NCBI GenBank assembly: GCA_002457215.1
Contig: NTJZ01000010.1
Span: forward strand, 1 to 64,000
Length of the DNA: 64,000 nucleotides
Direction: 5' to 3'
DNA from: OM182 bacterium MED-G28
GTDB lineage: Bacteria; Pseudomonadota; Gammaproteobacteria; Pseudomonadales; Pseudohongiellaceae
The stretch's first letter is position 1. The number at the start of each line of letters is the position of its first letter. Shown here in pieces: positions 39,103 through 47,388 of the stretch. The notes under the pieces are model-generated. The model was not told the DNA's origin. It did no database searches and was given only the letters and a program-made list of their open reading frames with translations. Both the position numbers and the translations under genes were made by a program.

Positions 39103-40929
39103 ATGAATAAAGCGAAAAAAATTAATTTATTCTGGCAGGGCGTAACTGCAGCCAGAGAAATTACAGCCAACCTGCTATTTCTTCTAATAGTTTTAATAGT
39201 TCTAGTCGTTGTTTTAGCCTCTCTCTTTAGTGGAAGCGAGCTCCCTAGCCTAGAAGGAAAAGCGTTAGTTATAGATCCCCAAGGCCCAATTGTAGAACAA
39301 GCCTCCGGGTCGTTAGACCCATTGAGCATTGTACTCAATGGGTCTCCAGCCCCTGAGCTTGATGCAAGAAGCATATTATTTGCATTAAAGACCGCGAAAG
39401 AAGACGAACAAATAGAGCACATTATCCTTAAATTGGACAACATTAATGGAACAGGGCAAACAACTCTTTACGATATTGGACAGGCATTACAAGAACTTAA
39501 GGATTCGGGCAAAAATATAGTCGCCATTGCAGATTACTACAATCAAAGCTCTTATTACCTTGCCTCTTTTGCTAATCAGATCGTCCTACACCCAGATGGA
39601 GAAATTTATATTCAAGGCTATTCAAGGATAAGAACTTATTACAAATCTTTAATTGATAAGTTAGACGTGACCTTTAATCTTTTTCAAGTCGGAGAATATA
39701 AATCAGCCATGGAGCCCTATATCAGAGAAGACATGTCAGAAGCTGATAAAGAAGCGAGCCTGGCTTACTTGAAAGTCCTATGGGACTCATGGATGGCAAT
39801 TGTCTCAAGTAATCGAAATCTAGAGAGCCCAGACATACAGAATTTTTCTGACACGTATGATGAATTAATCATTCAAGAAAACGGAAACACAGGTACAGCT
39901 GCTCTTAATTACAAGCTTGTAGATCATCTTTTAAATCGAAACCAACAAAGAGATTATCTAATAGAACTAGTGGGAGCCGACGAGGAAGAGCAGAGTTTTG
40001 CTCAAGTTTCTTTAAATGACTACCTCGCTATTGCGAGAGCAAATGAGAAAACCAACACGTCAGAAAATAAAATAGCGGTTGTTGTAGCGTCTGGAAGTAT
40101 CTTAGATGGGAGTCAACCTCCTGGCATGATAGGGGGTGATTCGACTGCACAACTATTAAGAGAAGCTCATCAAGACGAAGCAGTAAAAGCGATAGTACTT
40201 CGAGTTGATTCTGGAGGTGGGAGTGCCTTTGCTTCAGAAGTTATAAGAGAAGAAATAATTATTGCTAAATCTAAAGGGATAAAAGTAGTAGCTTCTATGT
40301 CAAATGTTGCTGCCTCTGGGGGATATTGGATTTCCGCAAGTGCTGATGAAATTTGGGCTTCTCATGACACTATTACAGGCTCCATTGGAGTTTTCGGATA
40401 TTTACCAACTTTTGAGAAAACTCTAGATAAAATTGGAATTCACTCCGATGGAGTTTCTACTACCAAACTAGGTTCAGGCCAAGACATCACGCAAGCTCTA
40501 AACCCTATACTCGCGAGAGCATTGCAATCAAATGTCGAACATAGCTATCAAAGATTTATCACTTTGGTTTCTGAATCTCGGGGTATGACTTTAGAAGAAG
40601 CGGATGAAATAGCCCAAGGCAGGGTTTGGGCCGGAGAGACTGCTCTTGATCTTGGCCTTATCGACAATTTAGGTAATTTGGAAGACGCCATTGAAAGGGC
40701 AGCAACGTTGGCGGGAACAGAAGATTACCAAACGTACTATCCTGCATTACCTTCAGCATGGACGGATCAGTTATTTACCCAATTTTTCTTAAAAATTCGG
40801 ACCTTTGCTGACTCTCCGGTTGTGAGTAGAAACTTATTTAAAAGATCTTTTGATTTGGTGAATGATTTAGGATCTTTTAATGATCCAAAAAACGTCTATC
40901 TTAAGTGCTTGGATTGTCCCCTCTTTTAG
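39103..40929 (+). CDS. sppA: Signal peptide peptidase SppA (67 kDa type)
   Basis: This inner-membrane serine protease degrades cleaved signal peptides. The 608-residue protein has one N-terminal membrane helix (about 22-44) and the duplicated ClpP-like domains of the long SppA form. The catalytic lysine is K200 in GEYKSAMEPY. The nucleophile is S374 in VDSGGGSAFASEVI, in place of K209 and S409 of the E. coli enzyme. ASGGYWISASADEIWA and TGSIGVFGYLPTFEK are conserved substrate-side segments. A perfect 12-bp inverted repeat sits inside the gene near codon 71 (see findings). Confidence 0.95.
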   Translation: MNKAKKINLFWQGVTAAREITANLLFLLIVLIVLVVVLASLFSGSELPSLEGKALVIDPQGPIVEQASGSLDPLSIVLNGSPAPELDARSILFALKTAKEDEQIEHIILKLDNINGTGQTTLYDIGQALQELKDSGKNIVAIADYYNQSSYYLASFANQIVLHPDGEIYIQGYSRIRTYYKSLIDKLDVTFNLFQVGEYKSAMEPYIREDMSEADKEASLAYLKVLWDSWMAIVSSNRNLESPDIQNFSDTYDELIIQENGNTGTAALNYKLVDHLLNRNQQRDYLIELVGADEEEQSFAQVSLNDYLAIARANEKTNTSENKIAVVVASGSILDGSQPPGMIGGDSTAQLLREAHQDEAVKAIVLRVDSGGGSAFASEVIREEIIIAKSKGIKVVASMSNVAASGGYWISASADEIWASHDTITGSIGVFGYLPTFEKTLDKIGIHSDGVSTTKLGSGQDITQALNPILARALQSNVEHSYQRFITLVSESRGMTLEEADEIAQGRVWAGETALDLGLIDNLGNLEDAIERAATLAGTEDYQTYYPALPSAWTDQLFTQFFLKIRTFADSPVVSRNLFKRSFDLVNDLGSFNDPKNVYLKCLDCPLF

Positions 40930-41089
40930 AAATCGTTTTCTTTACCTAAAAATTCAGTTTTTTCCCGTCCATCATTACCAATTTAGTATTTTAAAACTAT
41001 TATGGGATTGTATTTTTTTAAAATGTAACCTTTACTTCTCCTTTTGGGTATGATAAGTTTGCGTTACATAAGTAAATGGGGAGAAAATT

Positions 41090-41488
41090 ATGTGGGAAGT
41101 CGCTTTACTAATTCCAATTTTAGGAATCCTGACGGGAATCATTATCCCAGTATCGGTATTTATCTGGCTCTATTATGAAGGTAAGGGCAAGAGAGATACT
41201 GTGCTAGAGATAGCTAAAATTATTGACGATCCATCTAAAGTGGAAAAATTACTGGGGATTTTTGATGAAAGAAAAAAGGATCCGATAGATTATCGTAGAA
41301 GTGGAGTAATAACACTTTTTGTGGGTGTTGGTTTGTATCTTCTTGGTTTTGCTGCGCTGGGAGCTGTTCTTGAAGGCGTTGGGCTTTTAGTTGGCACTAT
41401 AGGGGTGGGAACTATAATTGCTGGATATCTCTACCCTAATACTAGCGCAGAGCTAACAAATGCAGTCGAGAAATTTGAAGAGAACTAA
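41090..41488 (+). CDS. DUF6249-like small membrane protein
   Basis: This 132-residue protein has a hydrophobic N-terminal helix (about 3-28). A charged stretch (KGKRDTVLEIAKIIDDPSKVEKLLGIFDERKKDP) and two close C-terminal helices (GVITLFVGVGLYLLGFAALGAVLEGVGLLVGTIGVGTIIAGYLYP) follow. This fits the DUF6249 family, often next to regulators. Function is unknown. GGGGAGA precedes the ATG by 5 bases. The HTH gene follows after 3 bases, so the two form a pair. Confidence 0.72.
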   Translation: MWEVALLIPILGILTGIIIPVSVFIWLYYEGKGKRDTVLEIAKIIDDPSKVEKLLGIFDERKKDPIDYRRSGVITLFVGVGLYLLGFAALGAVLEGVGLLVGTIGVGTIIAGYLYPNTSAELTNAVEKFEEN

Positions 41489-41491
41489 AAA

Positions 41492-41704
41492 GTGGGCAAA
41501 CATCACAAAAAGCTTTTAAACAATCTTGAAGCACTCAGGAAGTCTGCTGATTTAACTCAACAAGAACTTTCTGAGAGTGCTGAGGTTTCAAGAAAAAGTA
41601 TTAATGCAATTGAAAACGGAATTTATGTGCCCTCCACTGTTCTTGCGTTAAAAATTGCTAAAACTCTCAAATGTTCTGTTGAGGATTTATTCCAATTGTC
41701 CTGA
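41492..41704 (+). CDS. XRE-family (YgzD-like) transcriptional regulator
   Basis: This 70-residue protein is almost entirely a Cro/C1-type helix-turn-helix: LEALRKSADLTQQELSESAEVSRKSINAIENGIYVPSTVLALKIAKTLKCSVEDLF. It starts with GTG, 3 bases after the stop of the membrane protein, which suggests translational coupling. It probably regulates the pair itself, as small regulator/membrane pairs often do. That is inference. Confidence 0.85.
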   Translation: MGKHHKKLLNNLEALRKSADLTQQELSESAEVSRKSINAIENGIYVPSTVLALKIAKTLKCSVEDLFQLS

Positions 41705-41870
41705 CGCGCTCTTTAACATCGAGAAAAATCATTCTCATGTTACACAGTATATTGCGAAAAAACCTGCCTCTGGAGTGGAGTAGATTAATCTATTCCCAAC
41801 GTCTCAAAATTCCAACTAACCCATAAACATTTAAAATTTTTAACCGACCATTACTACTCCAGCTGAAAAA

Positions 41871-44800
41871 TTAATTTAATTTCCAAAAAGCGCTGCTAGA
41901 CCCTTTCCAATTACTTTCGTCCAACACACTCTTTCCCTGCGATACAAATATTGCGTAGAAGGAGTAGTCTCCAGTCATAACACCTGCCGGGATGAGCACG
42001 TCTACTACTTGAATATTTTGATTATCTTCAAGGCTGATTGACTGCCTAAAGGGTATGATTTCACTGACGTCTGAGGCCAGTCTTGTTTCTCCCAAGGTTA
42101 CGAAGTTTCCATCAGGCATAATTAGCGCAACATAAAGATCTCCTAAACCTTGCGCTGAAAGTGAGAGATCAACTTTTAAAACTTCCCCCACGGTAAGCGT
42201 AGTATCGGCTATAGAAATGCTCATGCTCCCAGTAACTGCCAATTCGTGGTCAGGATTAAATATAGTATCGCCTTGGAGTAATATTTGATTGGCTTCGTAA
42301 GTGATATTGCCTGTTTGATCTTGTGATTTTAATAAAAAACTGTAGGTAACTGTATCCGCATTTGAGGTATATGAACCACGTCCGTCGTCCACATCTAAAT
42401 TAGGGAATGAGAGGTTGAGGTTTTTAGCATTATAGACATAGTCATTCGAACTAGAGCTTGATTGCTCTAGTAGAAACCCAGGCATAACAGTCGTTTGATA
42501 AAATTGGTTGCTATTGGTTCCATCTGAGTTATTCAATGTGAATTTGAGTTCCGTGGAACGGGGTAGAATAGAAGACAATGGGTCGAGTTTCGCTATATTG
42601 CTCTTATCGGTTACCGCGTAAAATTGGAAACCGTTTGGTTCTGGCCCGAGAATTCCCCCAGTTGGATAAGGCGGCTGAACCAACCCAGATGAGGTCATCC
42701 CTTTATGTGTAACCGATATGTCTACGTCATAAACTCCGGGCTCGGTGATTAAAAAATTGGATCCTGGTTTGTAAAAATAACCGATTTTATTGGCTGTACC
42801 TTCGATGACTTTTACATTGCCTGATGGCATTGTAATCTGTATTGAGACATCTGAAGGTAATGTGGGGCCTATCTGCCCGGAGAAGGCTGCTATATCTCCA
42901 ACTTCGAGTATAGTGCCAGGTCTAACCCCAAGTGGGTGATAAAAAATATCGATCTCTTGATTCAAAAGCGTCATTATTGGTCCGCCAGATGGGCCACCAG
43001 AAGCACCTTGAAAAGGTGGCATAATTCTACCCCCTATTTCATCCTCCCCCGGCAAGTGTACCCACAAAGATCCGTAAGCTAGGTAATGATTCTCGTCGCT
43101 TTTGGGTATGCGATATACTCCGCCGCCAAATACAAATTTGAAATCGTTTGGATTATCTCCTTGCTGCCCATTTCCGAGTTGATAATTATAAGTATCCGAA
43201 AAGCGCCAGTAATTGTTCCTAGAGGCTAATTGTCCTATGTGCTCCCTCGCTGCCACTCCGGGCCTTTCTGCCGCGTTATAGTAATAGGCCCAATGGTCAT
43301 TAGATCCCTTGAGTTCGAAAAACGGGTTAATACTTGAGTTATCAGGGGTTATTAGATTCGTCGTAGACACGAACGGTAATCCGGTATTTGTTAGATCTAA
43401 TCCGCTGTACTCTGAAAGTCTATTAGCTACACTAGCTCTGAATGTTCCTTCTTTATCAAAAATCGTATAAAAACCCGTCATTGCGGAATTACTGCGATCT
43501 AGTTGCTCTGCTGTCATCCAGCTAATGTCGCCTGTTTGGTAGGGAGGTGCCATATGAGTGTTTGACTCTCCAGGCCCCAAGGGTCGTGTATCAAAATTAA
43601 ACCACTGCCTGTAATTCATATCACCTTCTGTGCCCTTTACACCTCTCATTTCTAGATCGGAATCTGGCGTTTCGACGATGCCCCCCCAAGTCCTGCTGCC
43701 TGCCCATAACTTCTCGCTTGTATCTAAATGACTTGCGTATACATCGACCCTGTATTCTCCAGGTTCGCTGAACATATAGCTCTTGTCGCCACCATCAAAA
43801 TAGCCAAATCTATTTGCAAAGCCCTCGAAATTAATTGTTTCAACTAAAGCTGGGTCAGAATTTGGATAATGTGTGACGGTAATGTTGACTTTAGCGGGTA
43901 CACCCGGTTGCGTTATCAGCTGGGGTGGAAAATAATCACCTACCTCGAATGGTGTGCCTGGCATTGCACCATACTCGAGGTCTAGCGGCTCTGCTCTGAC
44001 CACTTGAAAGTCACCGTTTAACGTATATTCTCTGTCTTTAATATCTAGAACGCTCCCTCTCAAACTAATCGAGTATTCACCATAATCATCAAATGGATAT
44101 TCATAAAGATCTGTAAGCGTGGAAAGTTTTAGATACTGTTGTGGAGCCGCTCCGCCGTTACCTCCTACTGCGCCCCAATTTGCAAAGGGCTCATTCATGT
44201 AGGTACCTTGAAATGGGGCGGGACCTAATTGGGTGCGCTTTCCGTTGGGGTCGACAATAGTGATTAAGAGTTCTCCAGAAGGGAACTTAAATTGAATCGG
44301 TAGGGGAACTTGATGCCCCTTAGTTGTCCAGCTCACCAGGGGGACATAAGGCTCGAGATTGTATGTAACTCTTTCGGACTTGAATGGAACCGTATCGTCC
44401 AGGATAAACTTGTGTGTATTAAATATAATTCCTGGAGTGATACCAAAACTATTTTTCCGGGAAGTTGGTACCGTGCCCCGTGAACCATTGCTGTAGGTGT
44501 TAGCTAGTAGTGCTATGTCTATTTTTGATTCTTCAGAGAGCCCTACTTGAAATTCACCGACGCGCCCGTCAAGTACAGATGTCGATGCATCCAACGCAAA
44601 ATTATGGGTGAATACGGTCTCAGCGGATATGTCTGAAGTTAGACTCCCCGCTTTTAAATGAATTTGATAACGACCATCAGAAAGCTCTGCTGGAATGTTG
44701 TAGGTTGCCGTGAATTTTGCCTCATAATTATTTTCCGCTACTCGGCTAATCTCGGAGTATATTACCGACCCCACTCGTGTGTCATTTACAGTCGGCTCCC

Positions 44801-46052
44801 CATTTATCGGCAGTCCGCTGACCGTCATAAAGTTCGAACTGTTTTCAGGAGTTGCTGCAATAACCCAGCCTTCTTTATCCACAATTTTTTCAAGGTATAA
44901 ATCTGACGACCCCCAATTCAATTTAAGCGTGTCAACAGATGGGCCGATAATTCTAACTGTTCCTTCAAATACGCCTGCGGCGCCGGCGTTTAGTGTAGAG
45001 AAATCAAAAGTCCCAAAAAATTGTGCTATTCCCGTCGTCTTTCCTCCGAGTAAATCTGCATCTGATTTTTTGGTGGGCGAGTTATTTGATGATGACAGAG
45101 CATGCTCTGTTGAAAATTTATTTGCAGAATTTGACGTGAACGGAATACGTAAGTGCGTTCCTGCTCCTAGTTGATAATTCCTCCAGCCATCTACGATGCC
45201 GCGTTGATAAATTACGTACTCGCTTCCTTCCTGCCCGTTGATTAGTAATTCAAAAGATCCATCTGCATGCGATGAACCCCAGGTATAGTGTCCCGTTTGT
45301 ACATTTAAAAGGGATAATGGCATGGCAGCTGATGCGGATGCTTTTTCTCCAATAATTTTTATATATCCAGTTTCTATGTCATTCTCAAAAGTCACTTTAC
45401 TTGGGTCTACTGATCGCTCTGCAAGCGGATATAGCGTGTAACGATCTTCAGTAGTAATTTTAAAAATATTTTCATTCTCTGTCACTTCAAAGCCAATCCA
45501 AGAAATAAAAGTATTGTCTTCTTGCTCTGGCCACTGAGCTCTTAGTTGAGCACGATAAACGCCCTCCGGTAGTTCGTGGGTTGTTGTGTATGAAATTTGA
45601 CCTGAAGGAGTGGTGGTTATGAGGCTACAGCACTCAATGCTTTCTTTTGAAAGTTCTTCACCTGGTGTAACTGCTTCAAAGATTGACAGCCAAAGACCGA
45701 AAGCGTTACTCGGTGCCTCTGTTGATATCGTTACTGAACGAAGTGGTCTGACGGTAAGTCGCACTTCAGTATTACTTGTTGCGTAAAAGTTTCTGCGAAG
45801 GCTTTTTGAGGTGACATTCTCTGTGGTGGCTTCTGCATAAATAGCTAATTGCCCCGCAGGGACCTCTCCAGCGAAATAACCGTTTATGTCTGTCTTAAAT
45901 TCAAAGTCATCATTAATGTATACGGTAGCAACTATCGGACCTTGCCCCTGATTTTTCACATATCCACTAATTTCAATGCCTAAAGACACTGAAGGCAGAG
46001 ATAAAAGAGAGAACAATAGACATGTACTTTTTCGAAATTTTAGCGCTAACAA
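41871..46052 (-). CDS. Very large exported protein of unknown function, repeated beta-sandwich domains
   Basis: This 1393-residue protein probably starts at the TTG at 46052, which has AAGGA 7 bases upstream; no ATG lies between it and the signal peptide (about 1-25). The first 75 residues after the signal (GYVKNQGQGPIVATVYINDDFEFKTDINGYFAGEVP) resemble a carboxypeptidase-regulatory-like domain. Two regions repeat a pattern: NRFGYFDGG...FSEPGEYRVDVYASH (about 770) and NKIGYFYKPG...ITEPGVYDVDISVTH (about 1105). The end (DLYVALIMPDGNFVTLGE, GDYSFYAIFV) resembles modules seen at the C-terminus of secreted surface proteins. No catalytic motif was recognised. Likely surface or periplasmic. It is co-oriented with the guaA-side accessory genes. 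Confidence 0.72.
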   Translation of the reverse strand: MLALKFRKSTCLLFSLLSLPSVSLGIEISGYVKNQGQGPIVATVYINDDFEFKTDINGYFAGEVPAGQLAIYAEATTENVTSKSLRRNFYATSNTEVRLTVRPLRSVTISTEAPSNAFGLWLSIFEAVTPGEELSKESIECCSLITTTPSGQISYTTTHELPEGVYRAQLRAQWPEQEDNTFISWIGFEVTENENIFKITTEDRYTLYPLAERSVDPSKVTFENDIETGYIKIIGEKASASAAMPLSLLNVQTGHYTWGSSHADGSFELLINGQEGSEYVIYQRGIVDGWRNYQLGAGTHLRIPFTSNSANKFSTEHALSSSNNSPTKKSDADLLGGKTTGIAQFFGTFDFSTLNAGAAGVFEGTVRIIGPSVDTLKLNWGSSDLYLEKIVDKEGWVIAATPENSSNFMTVSGLPINGEPTVNDTRVGSVIYSEISRVAENNYEAKFTATYNIPAELSDGRYQIHLKAGSLTSDISAETVFTHNFALDASTSVLDGRVGEFQVGLSEESKIDIALLANTYSNGSRGTVPTSRKNSFGITPGIIFNTHKFILDDTVPFKSERVTYNLEPYVPLVSWTTKGHQVPLPIQFKFPSGELLITIVDPNGKRTQLGPAPFQGTYMNEPFANWGAVGGNGGAAPQQYLKLSTLTDLYEYPFDDYGEYSISLRGSVLDIKDREYTLNGDFQVVRAEPLDLEYGAMPGTPFEVGDYFPPQLITQPGVPAKVNITVTHYPNSDPALVETINFEGFANRFGYFDGGDKSYMFSEPGEYRVDVYASHLDTSEKLWAGSRTWGGIVETPDSDLEMRGVKGTEGDMNYRQWFNFDTRPLGPGESNTHMAPPYQTGDISWMTAEQLDRSNSAMTGFYTIFDKEGTFRASVANRLSEYSGLDLTNTGLPFVSTTNLITPDNSSINPFFELKGSNDHWAYYYNAAERPGVAAREHIGQLASRNNYWRFSDTYNYQLGNGQQGDNPNDFKFVFGGGVYRIPKSDENHYLAYGSLWVHLPGEDEIGGRIMPPFQGASGGPSGGPIMTLLNQEIDIFYHPLGVRPGTILEVGDIAAFSGQIGPTLPSDVSIQITMPSGNVKVIEGTANKIGYFYKPGSNFLITEPGVYDVDISVTHKGMTSSGLVQPPYPTGGILGPEPNGFQFYAVTDKSNIAKLDPLSSILPRSTELKFTLNNSDGTNSNQFYQTTVMPGFLLEQSSSSSNDYVYNAKNLNLSFPNLDVDDGRGSYTSNADTVTYSFLLKSQDQTGNITYEANQILLQGDTIFNPDHELAVTGSMSISIADTTLTVGEVLKVDLSLSAQGLGDLYVALIMPDGNFVTLGETRLASDVSEIIPFRQSISLEDNQNIQVVDVLIPAGVMTGDYSFYAIFVSQGKSVLDESNWKGSSSAFWKLN

Positions 46053-46351
46053 TACTAATTCCTTAAGAGTTATGCTGTGTGTCTTTAAGTTCTCTCTACT
46101 TAAAATCTACAGCTAATGCTTACCCTTCCATAAACACTTCATTTTACTCTCACTGCAATAAATCTGCGGCAAGCTTGGAGCTCATTACCTTCAAGTGGCT
46201 TAGTTCTCCAAGTTGTGATGAACAATAGCGAAAGAAGTTTACAAGTCAAAAACTTAGTGTTGGTCGGAGTTTGCGATACCTGTTTTCCTAGTACTTAGTG
46301 CACAGGTAATTTTTTATTCATTTCTACTCAATAAATACTTTGCAATTAGAT
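46053..46351. other. Intergenic region with two long-loop hairpins
   Basis: The spacer between the 1393-residue protein and the membrane protein holds CTTGGAG/CTCCAAG (46174-46212) and TACCTGT/ACAGGTA (46277-46308). The second is followed on the plus strand by ATTTTTTATT, so it looks terminator-like in that direction, although no plus-strand gene ends here. A degenerate relative of the guaA-end repeat may sit at 46319-46335. Confidence 0.4.
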
Positions 46352-46855
46352 TTACTGTACTCTAAAAAACATTGTTCTAATAAAAGCTACAGTACTTTGA
46401 ACTAAAAACAATATTAAACAAATTGTGTAAATGTTTGTCATTTGTGAGATTAAGCCAGTTATCATTAAGCCTGATAAAATGAAAATAGCCGATAAAATCC
46501 CTGTTTGAAATAAATAAAGTTTGATAGGAAATATTTCTCTATGTCCTTGGATTCTTAAAGATAACATCTTTTTTGGGAAAATTATTAATCCGATCACAGA
46601 ATAAACACATAAGATCCAACAAGTTATCAGCCAAGATAAATCATTATTTTGATTGTCAAATATAGCAAAAGGTAATATTGAACCAAACATTGCTCCAAAA
46701 GCCGAATAAGTAAGAAGCTGAATACGAAAATTGTCTGGGTCACTAAATCCATCTGAAGCTCTACTCAATCCAATTAATATTGCTGAGAAGCCAACTATAC
46801 CTAGTGCAATTTCAGCAATTAATTGTAAAGCATCAAAATTTGGTTCCACCATCAT
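46352..46855 (-). CDS. Integral membrane protein of unknown function
   Basis: This 167-residue protein has four predicted membrane helices (IAEIALGIVGFSAILIG; YSAFGAMFGSILPFAIF; LITCWILCVYSVIGLIIF; TGILSAIFILSGLMITGLI). No family was recognised. The ATG at 46855 is chosen; a TTG four codons upstream would lie inside the guaA-like repeat. The repeat itself, read as GAGTGGGAG just before the ATG, offers the only Shine-Dalgarno-like sequence, so this gene appears to start directly at the repeat. Confidence 0.7.
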   Translation of the reverse strand: MMVEPNFDALQLIAEIALGIVGFSAILIGLSRASDGFSDPDNFRIQLLTYSAFGAMFGSILPFAIFDNQNNDLSWLITCWILCVYSVIGLIIFPKKMLSLRIQGHREIFPIKLYLFQTGILSAIFILSGLMITGLISQMTNIYTICLILFLVQSTVAFIRTMFFRVQ

Positions 46856-46904
46856 ACTCCCACTCAATAGTTACACTGAAATACCCTTTGCTATGAAAGG
46901 GTTT
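46855..46904 (-). repeat. guaA-end-like repeat unit R5 (core plus hairpin)
   Basis: The core TACTCCCACTCAATAGT (plus strand, 46855-46871) reads on the minus strand as codons for T-I-E-W-E, like the end of GuaA. A hairpin arm pair AAACCC...GGGTAT adjoins it (46880-46904). The layout matches R1 and R2. It lies between the DUF2200 gene and the start codon of the membrane protein. Confidence 0.8.
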
Positions 46905-46936
46905 GCAAGCAGAAAATCTGACTTTACAACACTCAC

Positions 46937-47314
46937 TCAGGACGTTCGAAGTATCTTTTCCATCTTGCGACCCTTCGCAAGTTCGTCTACTAGCTTATCA
47001 AGATATCGGCATTTTTTAGTCAGTGATGTTTCAATGTCTTCGATACGATAGCCGCATATCGTGCCTTTGATTAAATCGGCATTTGGATTCAGATTGGCCT
47101 TATCGAAAAACTCTTTAAACGTGTCTTCGCCCTCAATCAGATCGCGCAAGACTGTACCTTCGAAACCAGTCAACCATGTAATGGCTTCTTGCAATTCTTT
47201 TTCACTTCGCCCTTTCTTTACAACTTTATTTAGATAATGGGGATAGACTGAAGAGAAAACCATCTTCGCAATTTTTTCATCATGCTCTTTAGTAGTTTTT
47301 CCTTTAGCTGCCAT
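46937..47314 (-). CDS. DUF2200 family protein
   Basis: This 125-residue cytoplasmic protein is recognisable from HDEKIAKMVFSSVYPHYLNKVVKKGRSEKELQEAITWLTGFEG, NPNADLIKGTICGYRIEDIE and RYLDKLVDELAKGRKMEKIL, which are the DUF2200 signature blocks. No function is known for the family. AAGGAG lies 9 bases before the ATG. It lies between the S9 peptidase and repeat R5. Confidence 0.88.
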   Translation of the reverse strand: MAAKGKTTKEHDEKIAKMVFSSVYPHYLNKVVKKGRSEKELQEAITWLTGFEGTVLRDLIEGEDTFKEFFDKANLNPNADLIKGTICGYRIEDIETSLTKKCRYLDKLVDELAKGRKMEKILRTS

Positions 47315-47388
47315 GGAATCGACTCCTTTGACGTTCTTACTACTCGTGTGTAGTAAGGTTTTTAAAAGCCTATAAAATCAAGTTCTAC

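Noticed and set aside
41791..41807. TATTCCCAACGTCTCAA as an outer array boundary
   Set aside because: It needs a 4-base insertion to align with the core, and no clear hairpin accompanies it. It is kept only as a hint in the finding on the large protein.
46319..46335. TTTCTACTCAATAAATA as a sixth guaA-like core
   Set aside because: One mismatch lies in the invariant CCC, no hairpin is attached and no gene starts at it, so it is too weak to count.
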